Shown here piece after piece: positions 6,081-13,420 of a stretch of 20,774 bases of DNA. Made by a program: the position numbers and the translations under genes. The DNA is taken from contig JBLHGQ010000044.1 in NCBI GenBank assembly GCA_047614505.1, positions 1 to 20,774 of the forward strand, in the 5' to 3' direction. The notes under the pieces were generated by a model. That model did not search any database. It had not been told where the DNA came from and saw nothing but the letters and a program-made list of their open reading frames with translations. Source of the stretch: JABDJL01 sp047614505. Lineage in GTDB: Bacteria; Pseudomonadota; Gammaproteobacteria; Xanthomonadales; SZUA-36. Numbering within the stretch: the stretch's first letter is position 1; each line of letters begins with the position of its first letter.

Positions 6081-7505
6081 GTGCCAGAATGTAATCAAAG
6101 CGCAAAAGTTTCTGTTTTTCTTTTAGCGCTTGTTCTGCTGATTCCACTCACTGGGGTTGCTGCTGAAAGTGAGGACAAGCCCAATATCGTCCTTGTTCTG
6201 ATGGATAATTTTGGTTATGGCGAAATTGGCGTTTATGGCGGCGGCGTCTTGCGTGGTGCACCGACCCCCAGAATCGACTCCATCGCACACGAAGGCTTTC
6301 AACTGACCAATTACAATGTTGAGGCGGAATGCACACCATCCCGCTCAGCCTTGATGACCGGTCGTTATGGCATTCGAACCCGACAACGGCCAGAAGGCGA
6401 ACCCAGAGGGGTGTGGTATGGGATAACCAAATGGGAAATTACATTGGCAGAGATGCTGTCGGAGTCCGGTTATGCGACCGGCATGTTCGGTAAATGGCAC
6501 TTAGGAGACACCGAGGGACGATTCCCCACGGATCAGGGTTTTGATGAATGGATCGGAATCCCAAGGTCATCAGACCGGGCCTTCTGGCCCGATAGCAACA
6601 GCTTCACGCCCGGCAGCCATCCCAGTGCGGTTTTCACCCACGTCATGTCTGCAAAGCGGGGCGAAAAACCCAAAGAACTGGAAGTGTTTGGCCGCGAAAA
6701 GCGCAAAACGATTGATCGCGAAATCACCGATCAGGCCATCGATTTCATCAAACGAAAGGCCGGTAAGAAACAGCCATTTTTTGCCTTTCTCCCCTATACC
6801 CAAACCCATGAACCGGTAGATCCACATCCAGACTGGTACGGCAGAACCGGGAATGGAAGTTTTGCTGATGTTCTGGCACAAACTGATGCGTATGTAGGTG
6901 AACTCTTAGATACAATCGACGAGCTTGGCTTGAAAGAGAACACCATATTTATTTTTACATCGGATAACGGCAGAGAAGGCGTGCCGAGATCTTTTGGATT
7001 TACCGGCCCCTGGCGTGCGGGTATGTTTTCTCCCTATGAAGGCTCATTACGCGTTCCATTTCTAATCCGCTGGCCCGGTAAAATCCCCGCAAAACAGGTT
7101 TCAAACGAAATAGTTCACGCGATAGATTTGTTTCCGACGCTGGCCAATATTGTAGGAGCCAAACTTCCCACAGATCGGATATTGGATGGAGCAGACCAGC
7201 TTGATTTCCTGAGAGGTAAGTCTAAGAAATCCGCCAGAGAGTCCGTCATGATTTATATCGGCAACGAACTTTTTGGTTTGAAATGGCGTAATTGGAAAAT
7301 GCTGCTTAAGCATATGGATGAAAATGCCCCGTATACGATCAGGGATGTAGCCTATCCGACAATCTACAATTTACTGGTCGACCCAAAAGAAGAGGTACCG
7401 GAACTCAACTATCTCAACGACACCTGGGTGGATTTTCCCTTGTACAAGATTTTGGAAGATCACGTGGCGTCGATTGAAGAAGATTCTGGCGCTCCGGACC
7501 CGTAA
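6081..7505 (+). CDS. Secreted type I sulfatase (formylglycine-dependent)
   Basis: 474 residues with a signal peptide (cleavage near GVAA-ES). It hydrolyses sulfate esters outside the cytoplasmic membrane; the substrate is unknown. The sulfatase signature C-T-P-S-R is at 84-88, and Cys84 would be converted to formylglycine by a maturation enzyme encoded elsewhere. Other family blocks are NIVLVLMDNFGYGEIG (Asp42 metal ligand, with Asn43 where many have a second Asp), GKWHLG (Lys138, His140), THEP (His243) and TSDNG (Asp295, Asn296). The N-terminal half resembles the RGAPTPRID...VEAECTPSR arylsulfatase subfamily. The GTG start is supported by GGGAG 7 bases upstream. It is the first complete gene right of tRNA remnant 3 and converges on the serine hydrolase gene. 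Confidence 0.92.
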   Translation: MPECNQSAKVSVFLLALVLLIPLTGVAAESEDKPNIVLVLMDNFGYGEIGVYGGGVLRGAPTPRIDSIAHEGFQLTNYNVEAECTPSRSALMTGRYGIRTRQRPEGEPRGVWYGITKWEITLAEMLSESGYATGMFGKWHLGDTEGRFPTDQGFDEWIGIPRSSDRAFWPDSNSFTPGSHPSAVFTHVMSAKRGEKPKELEVFGREKRKTIDREITDQAIDFIKRKAGKKQPFFAFLPYTQTHEPVDPHPDWYGRTGNGSFADVLAQTDAYVGELLDTIDELGLKENTIFIFTSDNGREGVPRSFGFTGPWRAGMFSPYEGSLRVPFLIRWPGKIPAKQVSNEIVHAIDLFPTLANIVGAKLPTDRILDGADQLDFLRGKSKKSARESVMIYIGNELFGLKWRNWKMLLKHMDENAPYTIRDVAYPTIYNLLVDPKEEVPELNYLNDTWVDFPLYKILEDHVASIEEDSGAPDP

Positions 7506-7527
7506 GTACCGAATCAAAATTGGAACC

Positions 7528-7544
7528 GACGCTTTTATGGCGTC
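7528..7544. terminator. Weak hairpin between convergent genes
   Basis: GACGC and GCGTC enclose a 7-base loop 22 bp after the sulfatase stop. No uridine run follows. It may help end transcription of the sulfatase gene, but the evidence is thin. Confidence 0.25.
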
Positions 7545-7593
7545 ATTGGTTGTTAACCACTAAAAAGATTTTAGTCGTATCAGTGATTTGTGC

Positions 7594-9453
7594 TCATTCG
7601 CTGCGGCGTTCACCTCTGCGGTCAAATTCGTCGAATGGCTTGATCGAATTTGCGATGAGCATCATCTGTTCAACTTCAACGTTTCCGCCGTTACCAAATC
7701 GGAAACCTACAAGACCGTTTGGCATCAACTGCACGATGCTGCCGCCCCAGCCGACCATCTTCGGCGCTGAGTAGACCTTGCCGGAATCGGACACAAACCG
7801 CTCGTGCCAAAACGACAGGTGGTAGGACTTCTTGCCGTATTCGTTCTCCGCACCTGTTTCCAGACCACGAACCTCTGTTTCATACAATGCCTCAGCAAGT
7901 CGTCTTTCGCTTAACACCTGTTCTCCGTTCAGTTCACCGCCGTTTTGCATCAACGCCGCGATCTTCGCGATGTCATCAACAGTTGTATAGATACCCCATC
8001 CCAAAAGCGGCACGGGTACCCTATCGGTTTCCTTGGTCATATTCATCGGCATGTGGTGTATACCAAGTGGACCGTAGACTTCATCGAGCATCATGCCCCA
8101 CATATCGGCGCTCTTTCCTTCCTTGCGCTGGTAAAGACTTTCCAACGCCGCCGCCATAATCACGATATCGCGATCTCTGTAGCGCACATATTCGCCCGGC
8201 CCCCAGGGATGGGTAGGAACCCGGAACGCATGTTCGGTTTTTTCATCAATACCTGGTACCAGGTACCAGTCCTTGTACTCCCGGTAGTCCGAGTAAATGT
8301 ACCCATCGGAAATTTTATTCGGATCCAGATCTTCCGAGCCGGTACCCATACCGGTCGTCATGCTCATAGTGTGAGCAATGGTTACATCGTCCCAGCCATC
8401 ATGATCAGCGGTCACATCTATATAGTCCTTTACCTTGTATTCGAGAATTTCGTCACCGTATTTTTGAGCCATGCGTAGAAGCGTCATAAGTCCAGCCGAC
8501 GTCTTGGTAGCCGACCAAATACCATGTCGCATCTCACGTGGATACGGGTATGGGCCGTACGGTGTGTCCATCGAATGGACATAGACTACATTATCGATAA
8601 TAAGACCACTGACGACAGTCTTTTCCGGAGGAATACCGGAGTTGAAGTCTTCAAATAACTCAGTGCCATATTTTTCCTGGAGCACGCTCCAGTCGCGCCA
8701 CTCAAGCTGGTCAGCAATCTCCTTCTCGTAGTCAGCCACGACCTGTTCCTTTGGCAATTCTGCTGACTCGAGCTCTACCTGGACCTGTCCCCAGGACTCG
8801 AACCAACACTCGACCAGGAAAGGTGTTAACTGCTGAATCACCTGATAGCGAAGACTGTGCACGCCGGTGTCGTCATAAACAAAGGTCGCGAGTCCGTTGT
8901 AAGACTCGTTTTCAATGTTGCTTGTCATCATGAACGGAAACGATGCACGCGACTTTCCATTATCTACGGGTTCTGACCAGATACGACCAGGCGCGATTTG
9001 TACCTGCCAGAAACTATTGCTATTTATTGGGGCCATCAGAGAGCGATCAACCGGCAAAAGTCGATCTCCGTATGATACAAACGCGATATCCAGACCAGGA
9101 AACAACTGCGGTGCTTTTCCTGCAATCTCACCCGGTACGATCTGGTCACTGCCCTCAGGAGCCGGAAATTTGACCGCCCCTCCTACGGCTGAATACTCAC
9201 CAAATTCGATCGGCGTTATGCTTGCATGCATAGCATGTTCTGGGATTCGTAAGACTCCGGAAAAATCGTGCAACGCCGAGCCCGAATCAACCTGTGGCAT
9301 GAACCAATGGTTTGAAACAGGCCCGGCAGGTGCCGCATCCGTTATCAGCGACGTGAGCGAGATTCCGCCGCGCGGCGGAGCAGTTGGCAAGTCGGATGAT
9401 TTACCGCAAGCGGCAAGAACAAAGGTAAAAGTCAGCAGGAAAATTCTTTTCAT
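7594..9453 (-). CDS. Lipoprotein serine hydrolase, beta-lactamase/PBP fold
   Basis: 619 residues. The N-terminus is a lipoprotein signal with lipobox LAAC (Cys16), so the protein is membrane-anchored on the periplasmic or outer side. The first ~240 residues are a separate beta-rich domain that I do not recognise. The C-terminal ~350 residues have the class C beta-lactamase/esterase fold: SATK (Ser314-Lys317, catalytic SxxK), a Tyr425-x-Asp in YVRYRDRD where Y-x-N is usual, and a late glycine block KMVGWGGSIVQ in the position of KTG/HxG. Such proteins are usually esterases or peptidases, not antibiotic-resistance enzymes. It is large for the family because of the extra N-terminal domain. It converges on the sulfatase gene. 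The substrate is unknown. Confidence 0.85.
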   Translation of the reverse strand: MKRIFLLTFTFVLAACGKSSDLPTAPPRGGISLTSLITDAAPAGPVSNHWFMPQVDSGSALHDFSGVLRIPEHAMHASITPIEFGEYSAVGGAVKFPAPEGSDQIVPGEIAGKAPQLFPGLDIAFVSYGDRLLPVDRSLMAPINSNSFWQVQIAPGRIWSEPVDNGKSRASFPFMMTSNIENESYNGLATFVYDDTGVHSLRYQVIQQLTPFLVECWFESWGQVQVELESAELPKEQVVADYEKEIADQLEWRDWSVLQEKYGTELFEDFNSGIPPEKTVVSGLIIDNVVYVHSMDTPYGPYPYPREMRHGIWSATKTSAGLMTLLRMAQKYGDEILEYKVKDYIDVTADHDGWDDVTIAHTMSMTTGMGTGSEDLDPNKISDGYIYSDYREYKDWYLVPGIDEKTEHAFRVPTHPWGPGEYVRYRDRDIVIMAAALESLYQRKEGKSADMWGMMLDEVYGPLGIHHMPMNMTKETDRVPVPLLGWGIYTTVDDIAKIAALMQNGGELNGEQVLSERRLAEALYETEVRGLETGAENEYGKKSYHLSFWHERFVSDSGKVYSAPKMVGWGGSIVQLMPNGLVGFRFGNGGNVEVEQMMLIANSIKPFDEFDRRGERRSE

Positions 9454-9590
9454 GATTTTAACTGGATTTCATCCCTGGTTTTCTTCCGTTATAAAGCAGA
9501 CCAAACCTCAATCAATAAAAAAGGAATAGTAGACACCCACATTCTATATCAAAGGAAAATTCCCATAGCGTAGCCAGGTCGCCTATAACA

Positions 9591-9650
9591 AGTTACGTTA
9601 ACTTTTGACCGTACAGCCGCTAAATATACGAAGGTTTGCTCACTGGTGAG
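9591..9650. other. Short inverted repeats in the spacer upstream of the lipoprotein gene
   Basis: The 213-bp gap 9454-9666 has no gene. It contains AAGTTA-CGT-TAACTT (about 9591-9605) and CTCACTGGTGAG (9639-9650). Either may be a regulator site for the lipoprotein gene, or part of a terminator for the remnant gene to the right; neither is convincing alone. Confidence 0.3.
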
Positions 9651-9666
9651 GCCCACTTTTATAGGC

Positions 9667-9677
9667 TCAGAGCCCTT
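9667..9677 (-). repeat. AAGGGCTCTGA motif at remnant gene end
   Basis: On the minus strand this reads AAGGGCTCTGA and supplies the stop codon of the amidohydrolase remnant. It is identical over 11 bases to 147-157 at the end of the truncated Mrp gene. It is also part of a GGCTC-T-GAGCC palindrome. Confidence 0.5.
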
Positions 9678-10068
9678 TTTTGATCAAAAGATCTTCACTT
9701 CTTGCAAATACATCCCCGGGCACACCCAGGGCCTGCTTAATTGCCACGTCCCTGTCCCATGCGTTTTCTATATTCGAAATTGACCGCGCCTCGCCGATCG
9801 TAATGTTAGGAAAGTGATAAAGGGGGTGGACCAGAGGATAAAACTGCAATGGCCAGTCACTTCCATATAACAATCTTTCACTAAGTCCGGCAGTCTTCAT
9901 TGCTGTAACCAGAAAATTCAATTTATTGACTTGGGTAAGACTGGAAACCTCTGAATAGAGATTTGGATACTGTTCAAACATCGGGATGATGCGTTCAAAA
10001 CTGTCTTGCCCCTCATATTCACCAGTAGTAGCAATGCTTATCGAAATCACTAATCTGATGATAAGCAC
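9667..10068 (-). pseudogene. Amidohydrolase (TIM-barrel metal hydrolase), C-terminal remnant
   Basis: The open frame encodes about 130 residues, of which the last ~120 match the C-terminal part of amidohydrolase-2-type metal-dependent hydrolases: TGEYEGQDSFERIIPMFEQY, YSEVSSLTQ, and LLYGSDWPLQF carrying the conserved metal-site Asp. The N-terminal part of the barrel, including the first metal-binding histidines, is missing. The first ~15 residues look unrelated, so the 5' end was lost at about 10030-10040. The frame ends at an AAGGGCTCTGA repeat motif. I judge it a non-functional remnant. Confidence 0.7.
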
Positions 10069-10095
10069 AAACTACTTCAATTGCAGAATTTCAAT

Positions 10096-10110
10096 GGGCT
10101 AAGAGCCCTT
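10096..10110. repeat. Hairpin GGGCT-AAG-AGCCC with AAGGGCTCT core
   Basis: A 5-bp stem with a 3-base loop lies just past the TonB remnant. Read on the minus strand, 10100-10110 gives AAGGGCTCTTA, a near copy of the motifs at 147 and 9667. It could act as a weak terminator for the TonB frame, but no U-run follows. Confidence 0.45.
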
Positions 10111-10113
10111 CAT

Positions 10114-10383
10114 TCAGTCTTCTGCAAGAGTGAAGTCAAATTTTTGCGTTGCCTGTTGTTCAATGGCCTTGCCATCAACAACACGGGGCTTGAATTTCCA
10201 TCTTAGGATCGCACGCATAGCTTCGCGATTAAAAATTCGAGGTGGTTCAGAATTGACAACCCTGGGATTCTTCACTCTGCCTGCAGGCGTAACGGTAAAC
10301 TCAAGCAGCACCCATCCCTCAATGTTATTGATTGCCGGCCCAAAGTGAATACCTTGAAAAATCTCATGGACTTGGAGGAGAAT
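10114..10383 (-). pseudogene. TonB C-terminal domain remnant
   Basis: The frame is open from TAA at 10384 to TGA at 10114 and encodes about 89 residues. The last 65 are a TonB C-terminal domain: GWVLLEFTVTPAGRVKNPRV, then REAMRAILRWKFKPRVVDGK. In intact proteins this domain contacts TonB-dependent outer-membrane receptors and is preceded by a membrane anchor and a proline-rich linker, both absent here. No in-frame ATG exists; a GTG at 10309-10311 would start inside the domain. I therefore read it as a 5'-truncated remnant, though a short stand-alone protein cannot be excluded. It lies directly upstream of the amidohydrolase remnant on the same strand. Confidence 0.7.
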
Positions 10384-10416
10384 TTAAAAGGGGCAACGGT
10401 CCATAAATTACTCAAT

Positions 10417-10477
10417 ATCGTGAATAGAGCTATTAATATGGTATATTTTCACGTTATTGGGTTGAATAATCGTGAAT
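10417..10477. promoter_or_regulatory. Repeated ATCGTGAAT sites upstream of the second fic gene
   Basis: ATCGTGAAT occurs at 10417-10425 and 10469-10477, spaced 52 bp (about five helical turns). The inverted form TTCACGTTATT (10448-10458) faces AATAATCGTGAA (10465-10476), forming an imperfect inverted repeat with one bulged base. This is a plausible operator cluster just before the Fic start. Confidence 0.5.
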
Positions 10478-10496
10478 TAATGCTTATTCTGATGGT

Positions 10497-11375
10497 ATGG
10501 CAAACATCCAGCAAGTATTCAAACGGATCCAAAACCTGCAAGAGCGATATCATCACGCCGGGGTTGGTAAGGAGTCTTTGCTCAAACTTTTATACGAATC
10601 TGAAGTTACTGAACAAGTTTATAACTCTAATGCTATTGAAAATAGCACGCTGACATTAGAAGAAACCGACAAAATACTGCAAGCGATAGACCTGGATCGC
10701 TTTATCAGCGAACGAGAACTCTTTGAAGCCAAAAACCTTGCCAGGGTCGTAGAGTACATCGACAAAAAAGCCAGACAAGAAGAACTCTCGATAGAGGTCA
10801 TGCTTCTCTTGCATAAAATGCTCATCAGCAACATTCGCGATGACATCGCAGGACGAATCCGAAACGCAGATGAGTGGGTACGGGTTGGAAGTCACATAGC
10901 AGCTAACCCGGCAGATGTAACCAGTCTTCTCCAGAATATGCTCATTACTTTCCGGACCAGTAATCAGGAAAACATCATCAAGCGGATTGCCAGGTTTCAT
11001 CTGACTTTTGAACACATCCACCCCTTCGTGGACGGCAATGGCAGAATTGGGCGAGTGCTGAATAATTACATTCTCATTCGAGATGGACATGTTCCAATTA
11101 ACATCAAATTTATTGACAGAAGCACGTACTACGACGCATTTGCAGCTTTTGATGAAAATGGAAACACAAAAATCATGGAGGCCATCGTTGGAATCGCATT
11201 AAGCAACAGTTACCACAAACGCTTGGCTTATCTTGAAGGCAAAAACATTATGACATTGGCTGATTATGCGAAACAGAACCAACTCTCCCATTCCAACCTC
11301 ATCAACAAGGCTAATCGTCAGACGATAGAAGCTTTTTGGGAAAGGGGCACATGGAAAATTGGAGCAAGTAAATAG
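10497..11375 (+). CDS. Fic family protein, class II (short form)
   Basis: 292 residues. The Fic catalytic loop HPFVDGNGRIGR is at about 175-186 with all canonical residues. The N-terminal inhibitory motif SNAIEN (Ser44, Glu48, Asn49) makes it class II, predicted to be self-inhibited. It is not a close copy of the Fic protein at 1488: it is shorter, and the N-terminal and C-terminal parts differ. The C-terminal ~70 residues contain a small HTH-like segment (TLADYAKQNQLSHSNLINKANRQ), so it may bind DNA or be autoregulated through the repeats at 10417-10477. The start ATG lacks a clear ribosome site. No antitoxin-like small gene is adjacent. Predicted activity is AMPylation; the target is unknown. 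Confidence 0.88.
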   Translation: MANIQQVFKRIQNLQERYHHAGVGKESLLKLLYESEVTEQVYNSNAIENSTLTLEETDKILQAIDLDRFISERELFEAKNLARVVEYIDKKARQEELSIEVMLLLHKMLISNIRDDIAGRIRNADEWVRVGSHIAANPADVTSLLQNMLITFRTSNQENIIKRIARFHLTFEHIHPFVDGNGRIGRVLNNYILIRDGHVPINIKFIDRSTYYDAFAAFDENGNTKIMEAIVGIALSNSYHKRLAYLEGKNIMTLADYAKQNQLSHSNLINKANRQTIEAFWERGTWKIGASK

Positions 11376-11421
11376 GAGTTTAAAACCCTTTGTCTGAGTC
11401 ACTTTGGTTTTGGTTTATCAA

Positions 11422-12639
11422 CTACGGTGCGGGAGTGATCACTGTAAAAACACCACTGATGGTAGTGCCGGGACCCAAAGTAACTGAGGGTGCTGTTGCT
11501 GTTACGTTCCCTGAGGCGCCAACAACATAATTAGGACCATATGTGATGCTTTCGCAGGCTTCGTGATCTTGAGAATCATTGTGTGTCACATTCGAAAACG
11601 TCAAATCATCAGCTCCACATCCTGGGCCTGGAACTTCAACATCATTAAAAAACCAGGTGAGGTCCGAGTTGTACGTATACGTCGCGCTGGTGATTCTCAA
11701 ATGATTGGAATTGATAAATGAACCACCGATTGAGCATGAACCAAAACCGTTGGTGTCTGATTCGATGACGATGTCACAACTACTTGTATCAACTTTAATT
11801 CCGCCATACACCATGTTAATGGTGTAGTCGTCGGCCGTGGAGGCAATCTCGTCCAGACCGGTCATGCCCATCCGGAAGGTGCTCACATCATCGGCCTGAA
11901 GTGAGCGCTGATCCTCGTCAGTTCCCTGGCCTTGCTGCATGACCGCCTCGGTGTTGCTAAAGCCCAACTGGGCACCAACATTGCGAGCGGCGTTTGCCGG
12001 GAAATCATGGCCACCAGGTAAATCTGCAACATCGCGGCTGTAATTGCTTGCCTGGGGGGTTGCCACTTCCAAAAAGGGATTATTAACGCCTTTTTCAAAC
12101 CAATGAAGGTTCTGGTCGTCGTCGCGCTGGTCGTCATTCGAGCCGGGCACAGCATCAGTTCCGTAGTCAAAGGCAAAGGAACCATTAGTGCCGTCACCTG
12201 ACTGCGTCAAATTCGTATTATCACCAGAGACGCCGCCGCCATCTGGCCTGACGCCAAGGTTAGGATGCGACAGGCCGGTACAGTGCCCCAATTCATGTAG
12301 TGTCAGAGACTCAAAATCGACCAGGCCAGAGGGAATATTGTTGTTGCCACCAAAAAACAGGTTAGGTGAGGTGGCTGTCATGTTGTTGATTTGCTGGACG
12401 ATGTTCTTGACCGAAATCTCCATAGCCACAGCATCCTCAGCGGCGCTGTCAATACAAACCTCAACGTCCAGAACACCCCCTGTACCAGTATATCCAGAAG
12501 GGTGTGTAATGATATCCAGACCATAGGTTTCCCCGGAAAAAACGAACGCGCCAGAGTGGGCGACAATAGGAGTGATAAGCATTGCAAACACGATCAACCT
12601 TATGGCCATAAAATACTCAGGACGCCGCCGAAACCTCAT
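11422..12639 (-). CDS. Secreted zinc metalloprotease (HExxHxxGxxH)
   Basis: 405 residues. A signal peptide lies within the first ~30 residues; it starts most cleanly at Met11, so translation from 12609 is an alternative. The zinc site HELGHCTGLSH at about 115-125 has the metzincin form HExxHxxGxxH. A late Met that could be the Met-turn is not obvious. The region 130-260 is rich in Asp, Gly and Asn, as in calcium-binding secreted enzymes. The last ~45 residues (CESITYGPNYVVGASG... TLGPGTTISGVFTVIT) form a short repeat-like beta tail that recurs at the end of the protease at 13421-16165. Its first codon overlaps the stop of the upstream gene by ATGA, so the two are co-transcribed and probably translationally coupled. 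Confidence 0.82.
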   Translation of the reverse strand: MRFRRRPEYFMAIRLIVFAMLITPIVAHSGAFVFSGETYGLDIITHPSGYTGTGGVLDVEVCIDSAAEDAVAMEISVKNIVQQINNMTATSPNLFFGGNNNIPSGLVDFESLTLHELGHCTGLSHPNLGVRPDGGGVSGDNTNLTQSGDGTNGSFAFDYGTDAVPGSNDDQRDDDQNLHWFEKGVNNPFLEVATPQASNYSRDVADLPGGHDFPANAARNVGAQLGFSNTEAVMQQGQGTDEDQRSLQADDVSTFRMGMTGLDEIASTADDYTINMVYGGIKVDTSSCDIVIESDTNGFGSCSIGGSFINSNHLRITSATYTYNSDLTWFFNDVEVPGPGCGADDLTFSNVTHNDSQDHEACESITYGPNYVVGASGNVTATAPSVTLGPGTTISGVFTVITPAP

Positions 12640-13292
12640 GGCAACGACTCGACTTGCACCAGTTCGGCGTGCTTAGTAAATGCCCGCAAGGTGTGCTCCG
12701 CCTGCATTAAGGCCTGAATCGGCTCGAGTTCAGGATAATCCCTGACATCGAACCTGAGTCCACGCCAGGACCGTTCCAGCACCTGATTGGATAGGCTTAG
12801 CCCTTCCGGCCCACTGGACTGGTAAGTATCAATATTGAGGTAAAATACTGAATATTCTGCGTCAGCGACGTGGTGCAAAACCTGATCTTCCCAATCGGCT
12901 GCCGAATCCCACACCTGGTCATCCAGTTCACGTTTCTGACGCTTGATATCTTCGGTATCAAATGATGCCAGTATCGGCGTGAGCTGAAGAAGCAGATCCT
13001 CCAGCTCATTTGCTGACAACAGCATTTCATACTTGCCGGCTTGCTTCATATAAGAAGCAAGATGAACAACAACACGGCCATCACCATAAATCCGAACCAG
13101 GGGTGTCAGATCCTGGTCTGTAAATTCCGGCCAAATCTCACCGAACGATACCAGCATCGTTTCCGGGCTTCGGGAGTAATCAATGTGAGTAACAGCTGAC
13201 TGATCAGTGCCGGCAGAAATCGCCGGAGTCACACAAAGTAGCGTGAATCCCAGCAGCGCTTTCACTAGTCCATTTGTGAAGGATCGATCCAT
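12636..13292 (-). CDS. Secreted protein of unknown function, coupled to metalloprotease
   Basis: 218 residues with a signal peptide (cleavage near AISA-G). The mature part has no cysteine, no membrane segment and no motif I can name. A central block YGDGRVVVHLASYMKQAGKY is followed by a helical stretch SANELEDLLLQLTPIL. It ends in an ATGA overlap with the downstream protease gene, so the two proteins are made together and exported together. That arrangement would suit a protease inhibitor, a folding helper or a substrate-binding partner; none of these is shown by the sequence. It is divergent from the large protease gene at 13421, sharing a spacer of about 130 bp that must hold both promoters. 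Confidence 0.72.
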   Translation of the reverse strand: MDRSFTNGLVKALLGFTLLCVTPAISAGTDQSAVTHIDYSRSPETMLVSFGEIWPEFTDQDLTPLVRIYGDGRVVVHLASYMKQAGKYEMLLSANELEDLLLQLTPILASFDTEDIKRQKRELDDQVWDSAADWEDQVLHHVADAEYSVFYLNIDTYQSSGPEGLSLSNQVLERSWRGLRFDVRDYPELEPIQALMQAEHTLRAFTKHAELVQVESLP

Positions 13293-13420
13293 CTAAAGCC
13301 TATTGAGCCCTGAGTAATTTTATCTGTCAACACTTTCGGACAGTGGTTTATACTTCCTCACCATAGCCAACCGTAGTTCAATTGCAAAAACAGGGAAGTG
13401 AAGTTGGTACTGATCAAGGG

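Noticed and set aside
6081..7505. Asn43 in place of the usual second Asp as a sign of an inactive sulfatase
   Set aside because: I recall an arylsulfatase subfamily with DN at this position, and the other active-site blocks are intact.
7945..8478. 177-codon plus-strand ORF opposite the serine hydrolase gene
   Set aside because: Fully antisense to the catalytic domain; no motif of its own.
7594..9453. Antibiotic-resistance beta-lactamase
   Set aside because: The fold matches, but the large N-terminal domain, Y-x-D motif and altered KTG block fit esterase/peptidase relatives better.
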